Shown here one piece after another: positions 1-12,821 of a stretch of 64,000 bases of DNA. The notes beneath the pieces were generated by a model. That model did no database searches. It saw nothing but the letters and a program-made list of their open reading frames with translations, and was not told the DNA's origin. The translations under genes were made by a program, and so were the position numbers. Every line of letters begins with the position of its first letter. Position 1 is the stretch's first letter. Origin of the DNA: Holothuria scabra (Eukaryota; Echinodermata; Holothuroidea; Aspidochirotida; Holothuriidae); contig CM074179.1 of NCBI GenBank assembly GCA_037179385.1, positions 68,281,806-68,345,805 of the forward strand, read 5' to 3'.

Positions 1-2937
1 CCTTGACAGGAGTAGATGTCAATGCTGCAATTCAATGGAATATCATATTTACAGCTGGTGATGCAAGTTTGCAGCACAGGATGAACTGTATGGATGATTT
101 TCAATTATTATAACCACACTTCTAACTACTGTAAACTTGATAATAGGGCAAGGTTTGTTTTTAAGGAGGTATCTCACAATTTTCTTCTCATTCCATAATA
201 TTGGATATTCAGGCAAACCAAGCAATTAAGTAAATTGCACATTTCAGGAAAGAATATTGTCACTTGAATCTATAGCCAATCATGAAACAGGGCAGTCTAA
301 CTACTGTACACTTCTGTACTGTATACTGGGGTGAATGCTCTTGTCTTCAAGGAAGGGAGCACATCATATCAATAGAGCAACTAGCCCAATTTGTAAAGGT
401 AAACTAATCAAGCACATTACAATTATAATTCTGAAAATGTTGGCAACGTCAAAACATTACCATAGTGGGTATATTGTGCAATTGGGAGAAAATAATATTC
501 ACTCAGGCTTTGTGGACAATTAATTGATACTGCAACTCGATCTGCATCATTATCAAACAAGATATTGGATAAAGGCCTAACAATGCTCATAAACTGTGCA
601 ATATTTTAGTAAATATAGATATAAAGTTTCTAGATAGCAAAGATGAGATTTAACTAAACCCAACATGAACATGTCATGTACAGTATTGTGTCAGTCAACT
701 CAATAAAAAGTTCAAAGTTTAAATTTGCTTTCAAGTACAGTTCAAGTACAATTCAAGTACAAGTTAGTTTTCCTTTTAGTCACCTCTTACAGTAGGCAGG
801 ATCAAACAGGCTTTGCCCCTGGAAGCTCTCAGGTTTCAGCATACTGTATCTCTGAATGAAAAATGTAGTCTCTGGAGAGGTATGTTATTTAAATTCTTTT
901 CAGTAAACCCAAACCCAACTCCTTTCTGACCAGCTAACATTTGGGCGGGGGGAGGGGGATTGAGGAGGGCCAAGGACAAAATCTATGGAGGGCAAATGCC
1001 CCCTCTTGCCCCAACATAGAGCCACCATTCATGGTGCTAATTAAAGCCGTGAAAACGTTACAACCAATTCTGAACAGCACAAGGTAGACTGTTCTGTGCT
1101 ATAGTGTTGTGAACCATAGAAGTACTACCTGGAAGTTAGCTGGGAAAACATGCTTTTGGAAATTGAAAGACTTGTTTTAATACATCCTGCAGTTATTTTC
1201 ACTCTTCTATGGGTGTGACAGCTAGCAACTGAGGTGAGGTTGGTCATTCACTTGGCTCTGTCTGTGTGGCCCACTGCATGTACAGTACTTTGAAGAACAC
1301 CTGAAAAGTAAATCAAGACTACTTGCAATGAAACAGTATTTTATCTTAGGGAAGAGTGCATATATAAGACTTCCATGATTTCAAATCACATGTCCCTCAA
1401 TGATTAAGGGGTGGTGTCAAAATTGGTTGTTAAAAGAGTCATAATAATGATGATTGATGATGATGTGAACAATAGGCCCCATTAAAACAGAAAGGGACAA
1501 GGGGGGGGGGTTGCAATCTAATCTGTCTAAAGGAATTTTAAATCAATTAACCTATACCGATTACCAGTGACATCAGCAGTGGCTCTTGTATACCCCCCTT
1601 ATGTAAAAAGTATATTGGGCAAAATGTGTAAGAACATCACAAACACCTCTTGAAAGCAGCACTTTTTAGGAGTAAAAACAACAGCTGGGAAGTACCATTT
1701 TATGCAATCTGAAACACATTTCATATATAACTGCGGCAATGGGAGTTGGTCTGAGAAATGAGGTCGGTCAAATTCAAGAGTATGCGGCCCCTGTATGATG
1801 TTGGCGCCCCGTCTTTCAAACTGCCCCTCCTTCAGCTAGGGGCTGGATCCGCCCTTGATGTTCATGAGAGGAAACTCCCCTTAGCTCATTTGAAAAATTT
1901 GAATTACCAAAGCAGAAAAAAGATAAATCCTGAGAGCTATCTCTGCGTTTGTGTTCAGTGTCATAAAAGAATACAATCACAATGCCTCTGTTGTGCTGGT
2001 CACTTGACATTTCCTAAGTAGCTTTATAGATCAATGCACACACAATACTGCATTGAGATTTTCTTAATCCATCTTTCCTGCCATGTGCCTGCTATGAGGG
2101 GAACCAAATTTGAAAAGTAGCTAAGGGGCTTTTCCTAGCATGTTCATGTATTATTGGTCTTAAAGAATAAAAAGATGTGATGTTTGAGAGACAGGAACAC
2201 TCCAAGTCTGAAATATGGTTATGAAACTATTATGGAAAAAGGTGAAAGAATTTATCAATCAGCAGTATACTTTTTCAGTCCGAGAGGAAAATGGTTGTCC
2301 ATGCGACAACCAACCTGGTTGTCCGTATGGAATTTTTGTTGTCTCAGATATTCTGACAGCCATGAAAATTGATTCCTGCAGCCCAACTGGTTACTGGTAG
2401 TAGGCCAACAGTACTTTGGCTTGAACTGAATTTAGAATGCAGATTTCTTATTTCCCTTGTGAGGAGGGGGTTGTGGGGTGGTGGTGATTGAGGGGAAGGA
2501 GATCAGCATCAGTTTTCAATTGCACACAGGTACAACCAATTGTTGAATATTTGGTAATTATTTATGCCAAATTGTATATATGAGCATATAAGCAGAATTC
2601 AAATTTTTATTGGAGGTGACCCCCAATGCCCTGGTGTATGGTTTGTTGACATTGTGTAAATTCCCCTCTTTCTCAAAATCCTTGATCTGCGACTGAGCCC
2701 AAAATCTGCAGATCCAGGTTTTCTTAGGCCACTGATGAAGGCCTACTGTAGTTAACTTTCTATACTATAGCATTGTTCCACACATGGGGGGAAATTTATG
2801 ATGTACGTACTTGAAAGCCAAGGCCTATATATGGGGCCTTACCTTACATTAGGAAGGCAGTTGCCTTACAACTCTTTTTCACCACATACCTGGAAAACCA
2901 CTAGTGGCATTTGGATGGGGACCCTCATCACCCTTAT
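1..2937. other. no gene recognised
   Basis: No stretch here shows convincing exon borders or a recognisable protein. I see scattered G-rich pieces at 943-1020 and 1790-1860 whose wording (runs of GGGG next to CCCC, and a GGGGCTGGATCCGCCC stretch) resembles degraded ends of DNA transposons, and an imperfect inverted pair, GGTTGTC/GACAACC, near 2293-2311. Confidence 0.5.
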
Positions 2938-3190
2938 TGAATGCTTTCAATAAGCATTCATTATGCCTTCTGAATGTATCATTTAGCATTTGAAGGACTG
3001 TCAGTGAGTTGGAATGCTTATTTTCTTCCTCAAATGAAGTCTTCCTTGCATTCAAAATCAGCCTTCATAATTTTTTTTGAAGTCTCCCAAACCTTCAGTT
3101 ACTGTTTGAATGCATTCATTAGTTTTTTAATGTGTTGGAATGCATTCACACATGAATGATATATGAATGCTTATCAAAGCCTTCATTTCC
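2938..3190. mobile_element. MITE-like inverted-repeat element
   Basis: The left end reads TGCTTTCAATAAGCATTCAT and the reverse complement of the right end reads GGCTTTGATAAGCATTCATA, giving imperfect terminal inverted repeats. The interior is filled with GAATGC/GCATTC words in both orientations. No coding sequence is seen. A nonautonomous foldback element is the simplest reading; I could not identify a target-site duplication. Confidence 0.45.
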
Positions 3191-3903
3191 TTTTTTTGCA
3201 TTAATCCATATAACTAGTATCAATGCAGCTGGATGTCACTCAAGCATAAGCAAAGTTACAGAAATCAATTACTGGATAATGGCGCCTTGATCCTGCTCAC
3301 CTGATTGCACCAGATAATCTTCATTTATATTATACAGTAAATCCAATATGCTCAGGCTAGTACAGAACTGTTGTTCTCATCAAGTCTCTTTGGCAAATTA
3401 CTGATCCAGCAAAGCTGAGCACTTACTCATTGTCAAGTGGACTGTAGGCTAATGAAACACCTAGGATTATCTAAGTGATAGCATATTGTAGGTCTATGCT
3501 TTTTGAGAAAGTTTTGAGAAGACAATATTGGGGGAAAGTGCAAACTCCGCGCCAGGCGCTCTGAGAGATCATAAGTGTAAACTATTTGGGGCATGTACAT
3601 GAGCAAACTGAGGACATAGGCTAGTCACATTTTTCAAGAGTAGTGCGTCTTATTCTGGGGTTAAGATTTTGATGAAGTGGTAAATGTAGTGCTGATCACT
3701 TCTGCTGTAACCTGTGCTAGCCCGTCAAAAGCTTTACTAGGCATATAGCTACTAATAAAATTGTCCTAACGTTAGGCCTATGCATACTCTGTACTGTACA
3801 TAAACTAAACACGCGTGTGGGATGGGTATGTGGATCACTAACGAAACGGGAATCCTGTTTACTTTTTACTATCAGTAACTGAACAAACACATTTCACTTA
3901 CCT

Positions 3904-4164
3904 TTGAGCATGATCTGTGAGATGATGTTTCGCAAAATCGCCGTTATAAACAAGAGACTTGTTATTCCCCAACCAATCAACCTGCTTTTTCTGCGGCGAT
4001 CTAGGCTAACGTTAGGTTGGGCCTATTCCGCGTGAGAATGAGAAAGGGAACTCCGTCTTTCGTTTGCTACTGTATTTTTCTCGTTTGATTTCTCCTTCTC
4101 GTGACAACGTGTGCAAACGCTGTCCTTCGATTTTTTCTTTCTGAAGTTCTGAACAGGAAGACAT
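3904..4164 (-). other. possible minus-strand 5' exon
   Basis: On the minus strand a good splice donor (AAAG then gtaagtg) lies at 3903. Upstream of it is a 50-codon ORF from ATG at 4164 to TAA at 4012, beginning MSSCSELQKEKIEG and rich in Lys, Arg and Ser. The ORF stops before the donor, so this would be a 5' untranslated exon with an upstream ORF, or chance. No downstream exon was found to the left. Confidence 0.15.
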
Positions 4165-7100
4165 TTTGCTGTCGTAAGACTAAGACTAGCCCCTTCGCTT
4201 CGACCAATCTCTCAAGTTCAATGCAGGTTTCCTAGGCCAGTTCGTCTTTTAGAAATTCCCAAGATCACGTCTCGAATAACAACGTATAGCCTCTCAACGT
4301 TGAACTACAGTAATGATAGCAGCATCGCAGTCAAACTGATGATTAAAACACAAAACAATTAAGCCGGAAATTTAATACAAATTAGCCACCTTGGCATTCT
4401 TATTAGAACTTATTCACATATTTCATAACTAATTAATAAGTGACTTAAAAAAGTCACACAATATTTCTTTTTTCAAAGTGGGAAGGAAAAGAATGATCGA
4501 GACGGTTCAAAATTCCCAAGATATTGGGAAAATTCCCAAGGGTCTCTCTGTTGTCACTGAGCAAGGTACTTGTATCAGGAAAACAATCCCTGCTACATAC
4601 AAATTAACACAGATACTGCGCCTGTTAACGCTCAAACAAGCAAGCATATGTAGCAGTACGCTATCCCACGCAATCGTATGAACTGTTATCATACGGTGTC
4701 TATGGGCTACATCCGGGATTTTGGGTGGGATAACAATTTTTTTGAAGGCTGTCCAAATGTCGCCCCCGTTTCGCGCCACGATACTGTGTCTTTAACTCGG
4801 CTTCCTGCTTATATAACGACAGCTTATGCACGGCTCATTTTTACACGGCTTGTATGTATAATTGAAGGGAACAATTACCACAGTTGAAAAATACAATCTT
4901 ACGAAAACTGAGTTTTTGGTGAACATAATAATATGTGTTGATCTTTTCAAGATCCGTCTCACTGAATGATTACATTAAATGGAACCATTGACCCATGGCA
5001 TCTTCATACAAACGGGTGTGTGGTTTGCAGAACCTTAAATAGATTCGGTAGACAAAAAGAAGAAAGACAAATATGCGAAAACTTCAACATAACTCAAGAT
5101 GTTTTGGTATTTAAATAGAAAAAGCTTCAACAGAACCAACAATGTATTGATATTAGACATATTTGCAAGACAATCGATAGAAAAAATTGTATCAAACAGT
5201 TGTGCTATGGAGAGGTTCCTATTCAAAATTCAACGAACTTTGGTTATCAGGTCCCATAGTTTACACAATACAAAGGTTTCAATACTGTACAATTGACATG
5301 CAAATCAATCCAAATTTTCTCATACGTCTTGGGTTAAAATAATGGCGGTGCCGTGTTTTTATGGTTATAAGAGCGCCGGAAATTCCTCTTGTCGTCCTAA
5401 ACTCATCGCGGGGTTCAAGTTTAGTGCTCTTTGTCAACATGGGGTAGTACATTGCTGGTTTAAAAAGTACTGTGCGAAAAATCAATGGGAATTTTCCCAA
5501 GTGTATGGGGGTGCGTCTCCCCCTGTTCCCACCCCAGAGTTGCCCCTCATGATAAAATATGTCTCCCATTCCACTGTAGAGGCATCTTCAGGGGTTTAGT
5601 GATCCACCGAAGCAGTAAAACAATGCAATTTCAAAAAAATACACCACGAGATTTCTTTTTTTTAGAGACTGAAAACATGATACCACAACTTTTGCCCATG
5701 AGATGTTGTTATAAAATTCTGAATCTGACTTCTTGTTTATCACCTTGCATATTGTTTGCACCTAGCTGATCTACTCTCTCAGTGGATCTATTACATGATA
5801 GATGCAAGCTCACGCAATGGTTCATTGTTGATTCAGGTTAGGTAACAGTTAATCCTCTTAGAGGAGCTGCCAGCTAGGGCATGACTTTCAGATAAGATTA
5901 ACATGCAAAATAACAATCTTGACAACTTCAAGTAAAGACTATTTATTCCTCTATGTTTTTTTTTTTTGTTTTTTTTTACTTACACGCCTTACTTCAACTT
6001 TAGACAAACTTAAATCTGAGAAATCCCATAATGCAAACAGCAAAAAAGAAATGCATTTGATGTACGCATTGCTATGCCGAAATACGTTCCTTTTCCATTT
6101 CTTACTCTAGATTATAAACAGTGTTGTCATTTCGATTAGAAAATATTAGCTAAAAAGGGCTCCTTTTAAAAACTATAGCTTCATCTTTACTGCTAACTCC
6201 CCGTAGCATAAAGTGATGCTAATCATTTGACCCAAACAGAAATAAAATTAGTCATTTTATAACATTCACTGATATCTGTAAGACGTGAAACTCTGCTCTC
6301 CTTTTCAAGTTAAATATTTCTGTCCTTCAACATTATTAAACTGTTGCAAATGTACAAGTTGGACAGCTCCCCTTGCCTGTTTCATCGTAGGAAATTCACA
6401 CATAACATCGTTGTGCTCCTTTAGCCCATGTAATTGTGCACTAATTTGAAGGCAAGACAACCAGCTTCTATTACCTTCACCTTTTTTTTTATATTTTCGA
6501 CCAGTTTTTGATCCCAGGTTTGCTAGCTATAACAAAAACTTGTACCCCATATATATATCTAACGGGTTACTCGTTCTCAGTTAAACAATGTTAAAGTGCT
6601 TAATTGCATTAGACTTTGAACCACGTATATCAATTACCTCTGAAATTGAGTCCCCCACCGGGTTTAAATCGCAGTCCCGTCTGATTCCCGATCATCGTGT
6701 GATTTCCAATAAATTGAAAACAGATATAAAAAAACTTGCGTTTCAAATAATTTAGCCTCAAAGCTGGAGCCGGAAGAAACAGCCTGAAGAAAGGGGCAAT
6801 ACTTTTTATTACGTAAGCATTTAACTACATAACTCTAACGTCAAACCCTTACCTTGTGAAGACTTCTACTAATGGCGTTATCCCTTTAAAAGCTAAGAAA
6901 ATGTACCTATCTCTTTCGCCTAAAAATCGCATAACTACTCCCATTATTGTCAAAGTGCCCTTCAAAGCTTTTATTTACATCATGCAAAGACATGATGGTA
7001 TACTTTACCCTAGAAATAAAATAATAAATATACCGACAACCTCCACCTCACGCATTAAAAAAATTAAATAATAGAAATAGATTAATGCCTGCTTAAATCA

Positions 7101-7339
7101 TAATTCCGTTATTCGTTGTCGCATGGAATTGTAGAGCACAGCGTGGGATACGCAATTAGAGCTCAGCACATAGTGCACTCCTTTCCCTTGTTTTCGTTAG
7201 TACGTTTTTACAACACTAAATCATAAATCTTAGTGACTAGCCAACTCAACAAAAATAGAGGTCTCAATCCTAATTTACGGTCACCGTAGATTCATTGCCT
7301 ATTTTGTGAATAAACACAGCACACTTCAAACTCTGAACC
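4165..7339. other. no gene recognised
   Basis: AT-rich sequence with poly-T runs near 5957 and 6482. Open frames at 4478-4887 and 5279-5769 have unremarkable composition, overlap one another on both strands and lack exon borders or domain motifs, so I do not call them. Confidence 0.5.
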
Positions 7340-7344
7340 ACACT

Positions 7345-7634
7345 CAGCGGCATCGCCAGAATTTCACAATGGAAAGGGCGAAAACTATGGGAAAATTATA
7401 ACGTTTTTGTGTAAAATATTTTGGAGACTTGGTTTCGCAGCGCCTGGAGTGGGGTGCAGGGAGCGAAGTCTCTTGAAGCCTTGAGGTTTTACCAATCTCC
7501 GGGTGCAAACTCATGTCAGGAGAGACACATTATGTAATTTGTGGGGTAACCCATCTCCTATATGACCTAATTGTGGGAAAAGACAAAACCTGTGAGGCAA
7601 AAGTCCCCTCTTGTCCCCGTTACGCCCCGACTAA
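7345..7634. mobile_element. degraded hAT-like nonautonomous element
   Basis: The left end CAGCGGCATCGCCAGAATTT and the right part, ending CCCCTCTTGTCCCCGTTACG and then CCCCG, have the look of old hAT-type MITE termini (CAG followed by GGCG-rich sequence; C-rich mirrored end). The termini no longer match well and no 8-bp duplication is visible, so this is a weak call. Confidence 0.25.
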
Positions 7635-7635
7635 T

Positions 7636-10267
7636 CCTTTCGTGTGTTATGTATCAATTAAGAAAGAATAACGTCATGTAATTTTCATGTAAACTCAAAT
7701 TTTGGAAAACGTGATTTAGGTCAAGATTATCCTGACAATTTGCCACAAAGCGAACACCGAAGCGAAGGTGAGTTCTCAAAAATAGACCTACTTATCTTGT
7801 TGCCAGACTAGCAAAGTGCAAACCTTATAAGCCAGAAAATCGATCAATCAATCACTCGATCAAGAAATAAATATTCCGAGTAACTAACTTCAGAGAAAAA
7901 CTTTTTAATATTATGGCATTTTAAATGTGTTATAATGAGCAAATTGAGATTCTTACTGTATTTATAATCACATAAATTTATTCAAATCAATATTTTCTTG
8001 AGGAAACCAAAAAAACAAAAAAACAAAACAAAACAAAAAAAAAAAAAATCAATGGACTTTAATTTTTCATCCTATATTCTCTTAAACCCAAAATTTCTGT
8101 TGTTCTTTTCCTAGATCAGGTTCCCAACCTTTTCTCAAAAACAATAATTTACGAAAGAACATCGGATCCTTACCACGTTCCAGGTACTCTGAAAGTCAAA
8201 CATTCAGCTCTCAATGATTATGTAAATATTAAGCTTCAGAGTTCACGACGCTAACTCCAGTTTCAACTTAGTAACGTAGACTCCTACATTTTTCAGCTCT
8301 GTTGTGATTGACACCACCCTTAAAACCTTTCTAAGCAGCCACAGCAAACAAATGCACTTAGAGTGGGAGCAGACACAAAATAAAACAAAAGAGCAATAGA
8401 GGTCCCGCCCCTAGGCACCCCCTGCCTTCTCTACCCGCCAGCCTTACGTACCCAGGCCTACAACATTAATATGTATTGAAGAATATTTTCGTAGACCTTT
8501 CTTCCTGAGGTAGTGTGTTCCAAGTAATGATTGTTCCATGCCTGAGACTTTTTTGCAAGCCTCTTTATCAACAAAAAGATTATGAAGCTGGTCAGCTTGT
8601 AAAATGTGATAACTACGAACGGTCAAGACCTAAAGAAGAAAAGGACCTTGGAAGAAGATCTTTCAAAAAGCTATGGGTAAATGTGACTAAAGTCGTGTTG
8701 ACTGATCATCGAGGGAGTTCAAAGAGGTAAATAAACGACTCGTCTAATCTTGTGGAGCAGAGCCTGTGACATGTCTGAAAGCCCTGTTTTGAAGAAGACA
8801 TAAATAATTAGTATAGAATTAGTGGTAATGGACCATACACTTCAGCAATAAAGATAAAGATAATGACGACCTTGGCCATTTTCAAGAGATCAGAGAAAGC
8901 ACAAGTCCCAAAAAGTATCAATGTGAAACGTTGTAAAATTTAAGGGATGAACACTATTGTTGGATGGATGTTAACAAATCCTACCGATTTTCTGGCATTA
9001 AGCGTTTCACTCACAACGGTATAGACATAAATGACGTTTTTTCGTTTTAGATGAGGTCTTAGTTTGTCGTGAAATCTAAAGCTCCCTTCTTTGGAGAAAC
9101 GACAAGAGTTACGCAGATGACGCAGGTTACGCCACTGTTTCCTTGCTACGCTTATATGGGTTTTTCACCAATACAATACTTCTTGGATGGAGTAGTAGAG
9201 ACAATTTTTTTTTCCATTTCGTTCGCCACCTACGATAATCGTTTAGAAAGCCACATCAAAGTAGTGGCCCATCGTTGGGAAACTATCTCCCAGAATATCT
9301 TCGGGTCGATTGTTAGAGAACGTGACAGCTAAACAAATTTGTGCTATTTTAATTTGTCCTTTGCCTATAGGAATTTAATAACAATTGAAAGGGGAACATG
9401 GGGAGCGAGAGACTGCTAAAGTTGGTAAAGTAGAAACGGTTGGTTGTTTCATACAATAAACTTTCTCGTAAACTGCTTTTCCTTTCTGTTTGCTAAGTGT
9501 TTGAGCTCTGCAACATATACAACTTAAAAGATTTGGTATAGCATAGGGTCCTCAGAGTGATAATATATGACTTTGTCTCATTGGTCTTCATTTTCATGGT
9601 AACAACTTTATTACGAACCTGCATTTTGAAGGCCTCTTTAAACTACAGCTGACACTTATCGTTTGCCAAAGATTTTACATTCTTGAAAGCTAGTCTTTTT
9701 TGTTACTATTTTGTCAAGTTATTCTGAAAATGTTGGGAAAATATCTTTGGAATTTCAGGTATCAATATAGTGTAAGCAATGTCTGTGCTTCTTTTTTTCA
9801 AAGTTGTGATTGTCACGTGGTTATTATGAAAGAAAGGGAACTTGGCGATAATTTGATATGAGACTAGTACTGGACTGCATTACAGATAGGACTCGACATA
9901 AATTTATTTAAGTAAGAAAATTATTACTTAACTTACAACAAATACGATATACTATTGCAATGATCTCCAGTTACTGGGCAGTAGCAAAAACACTGTTCTT
10001 ACTCTTAAAACATTTAACTTATCTTTAATTTACCTTAGGTTTACAATCACTTACTGCGGTCACTTGTTCATGAGGGTAGTGCTGCCCTCCTTTGCTACGA
10101 CTAAAGGTGTATTTCGGTGGCGACTAAGATTCCACGCTGTTCGCGGAATTCAGTAGTTCTCTAGCCGAAACAATCGCGAGAAATTCAGTAGTTAGCTTCG
10201 AACTCCACCTTGAACCGAGGGTACTTCGCGTAGTCGTCAGGACATAGGCACCGTCTGGAGATGCAGT
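7636..10267. other. no gene recognised; one possible exon
   Basis: Mostly AT-rich noncoding DNA with an A-rich tract at 8009-8047. The only stretch that reads like an exon is 8560-8676 on the plus strand: acceptor ttttttgcaag, 39 hydrophilic codons starting PLYQQKDYEAGQL and ending FKKLW, then donor gtaaat. It has no recognised domain and no partner exons. Confidence 0.3.
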
Positions 10268-10595
10268 CCCAGCCAACATGCCCAGCTGGACCCCAACTGG
10301 GTTTAAGCTGGGCTACTTGCTGGGCCCCAGCTGGGGCCCATCCGTGTTTGTCAGGTGTTCCCACGTGGGGCCCAACTGGGCTAGCCTTTCCCAGCTGAAG
10401 CCCAGCTGAAGCCCAGCTAGGCTTCAGTTATTGAAGCTGGGCACAGCTGGGCTTCAGCTGGGCTTCAGCTGGGAAAGGCTAGCCCAGTTGGGCCCCACGT
10501 GGGAAAACCTGACAAACACGGATAGGCCCCAGCTGGGGCCCAGCAAGTAGCCCAGCTGAAACCCAGTTGGGGCCCAGCTGGGCATGTTGGCTGGG
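10268..10595. mobile_element. CAGCTGG foldback element, copy 1
   Basis: A ~328-bp, near-perfect inverted repeat. Each arm is about 155 bp, running from CCCAGCCAACATGCCCAGCT on the left to its complement on the right, with a small centre around GGCTTCAGTTATTGAAGC. Each arm is itself made of repeated CCCAGCTGAAG/CCCAGCTGGG words. The same family recurs at 51758-52082 and as a fragment at 60728-60844. There is no ORF, so it must move, if at all, with proteins supplied in trans. Confidence 0.8.
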
Positions 10596-10769
10596 GTAAC
10601 ACCTCGCCCCGTCAGGAAACGTAGAGTAGGAGAGCAAAGGTGGAATCGTAACAGGATGTAGAATGACTGCAGTGAGAGTAACTGCTATATACAGGTTGCT
10701 GTTCCCCCACCTCGAGTTAAATTAAAATAGTCGGACCAAAATACAGGATGAGAAATAACAGTAATGATT

Positions 10770-11100
10770 TGAATACGGCACAATTTAAGTTCCAGAAAAA
10801 TTTGAATTACAGCACTCTTCCGTGGAGTTCAGTACTTAGGAAAATGTGAAAAACGGCACATTCTTCCTGAATTTGAGAAATAAGGAAAATGTGAAGAACG
10901 GCACAGTTCCCTAACAGTTCACAGAATAATTAAAATGTGAAAAACGGCACATCTCCTTAAAAGTTCACGAAAAAAGGAAAATGTGAAACGGCACATTAGA
11001 TTTCCTTTAATACCCAGTTGGCCTAGATACGAAAATGTGAAAACTGCACATTTTCTTAATGCTCCTATAAGTACGGAGACATGTGAAAACTGCACAGCCT
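10770..11100 (+). repeat. degenerate ~45-bp tandem array
   Basis: At least six copies of a word close to AAAATGTGAAAAACGGCACA occur at about 10842, 10887, 10932, 10976, 11032 and 11080. Spacing is 44-56 bases, and the segments between words are poorly conserved. A partial copy (ATACGGCACAATTT) lies at 10778. Confidence 0.7.
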
Positions 11101-11417
11101 TAACTCACGAAACATGTCAACGGTTACCGTCATACTGGTTGAAGGTTTTCCAACTATAATCTGTCCTTGAAGGTCTCAGCAGTTGCAGGCAAGTTTCACG
11201 TTGAAAACCATTTTTAACGAGGCTCTGTTGCACCCGTGTCACGCTTTACAGGCTGTCCATTTCGCCATTTTACCTCCCAAAAACAGTAACCGATTATCCT
11301 CACCGTCACAACTGTCACAGTACCTCCAAGCTTTTCTTTCTTATCCCAATCCAATCACTCCTCCCTTAAGTTACATGGTCTTCTCCATTCCCGGTATTCC
11401 AGACACTTGAGGTCAAC

Positions 11418-12821
11418 CCCTTTTAAAAAAAACCCACATAATTCCCACATAATTCCTGTAGGAAAATGAAAACTTCCTATAGGAATTTGCAATTTCCTAT
11501 AGGAAGTTACAACTTCCTACAGGAATTATGTGGGATAATATTCAGCCTGTGCGAGTTTCCCACATTCAAAAAGTTGAATTCCCACACGAGAATTGAAATT
11601 CCCATATGGAAAGTTGAAATCCCCATGTGGGAAGTTAAATTCCCACATGGGGAGTTCAGTTTCCCATATAAGAACTCAACTCTTCACATGGGAAGTTAAA
11701 TTCCCCATATGGGAAGGCACAAAATGGCTGTTTGGATTGTGCAGTGAATAGCTTTGAAGGAAGTCTATTGTGATTGGCTTATTCAAAGGCTCTGTCACAA
11801 CAAAGCCCTTTTGAAAGGAGTCTTTGTATGGTAGATGCACAGTGTTGAGCTGTATAGGAAAGCAAGCAGTGTACCAGTTTAACAGTGTGTTGTATACAGC
11901 AGTCAGCAGTTAATAGTTAGCAAGCAGCAAGAGTGGATGCACACTGTGCAGTTGTAAATTTGAGTGGAGGCTGTGGACTTTATATGTGCTGAATACTGTT
12001 AAGTAAGTGACTAAGTCTGAGTGCTGTTTTGTTGCATGGACTTAGATATTTTTATAAGGTGTAGCCTCAGCAACTGGACTCTCATATTCAAAACACATGC
12101 AGGCAATGGGATGTGCTGTTAAAGGAATCAGTTATTGTGTTGCATACAACTTGAAACTGGGACAAATTTCAAACATATCATTTAACTCTTAAACAAGCTT
12201 GCATCTAGTGGACTTTTCTTGTGGACATTCAGCAGGATTTTGCACATGCCTTTGTCGCAAATTATTCTGAAGAAGAGACTGCATGCATCAGAACACATGC
12301 AGGCAATGTGATGTACTTTAAAAGGAATCAGTGATTGTGTTGCAAACAAACTTGGATGAATTTAAAACATATTGATTCTCAAACCAGTTGCATCTAGTGG
12401 ACTTTTATTTTGTACGTGCCTTCACAAAATATTTTGATGAAGAAACAATCGTGTATCCAGTTTGGCAAGAACTTTAAGGTGAACGTTACATTTAAATTCA
12501 GCCATAAAACTCTTTTGGACACACTTTAATTCATAGGAACATTATACTGTGACTGTTCACTGCACATGTATACAGTAGTGTGCCTGCAGATGATGATGAA
12601 TGGAAAATAATGATGAAGACCTGAGTACATTGAAAAATCCCCCTTCAAGAATATGGTAGAACCCAGTATGGGAAGGGATGACCAGCATGTGGGATTTATG
12701 TGGGAATTTGTCCCACATTCATGTGGGAATTAGGTGGGATTTTTTTCCCACATGCCCAAAAACCCACATAAATCCCACATGCTGATTCCTGTAGGAATTA
12801 TGTGGGATATTTTTATAAGGG
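11418..12821. mobile_element. 1.4-kb element with palindromic termini
   Basis: Ends are inverted: left CCCTTTTAAAAAAAACCCAC then ATAATTCC; right (complement) CCCTTATAAAAATATCCCAC then ATAATTCC. Inside each end are clusters of short palindromes such as TTCCTATAGGAA, CCCATATGGG and CCCACATGTGGG. The middle contains a ~200-bp direct duplication (12092-12291 and 12292-12455), each copy starting near CATGCAGGCAATG and containing TGCATCTAGTGGACTTTT. No transposase-like ORF is present. Family unknown. Confidence 0.65.

Noticed and set aside
10770..11100. CRISPR-like appearance (short repeat with variable spacers)
   Set aside because: Repeats are degenerate, spacing varies from 44 to 56, and the surrounding genome is clearly eukaryotic with introns and LINE/SINE elements.
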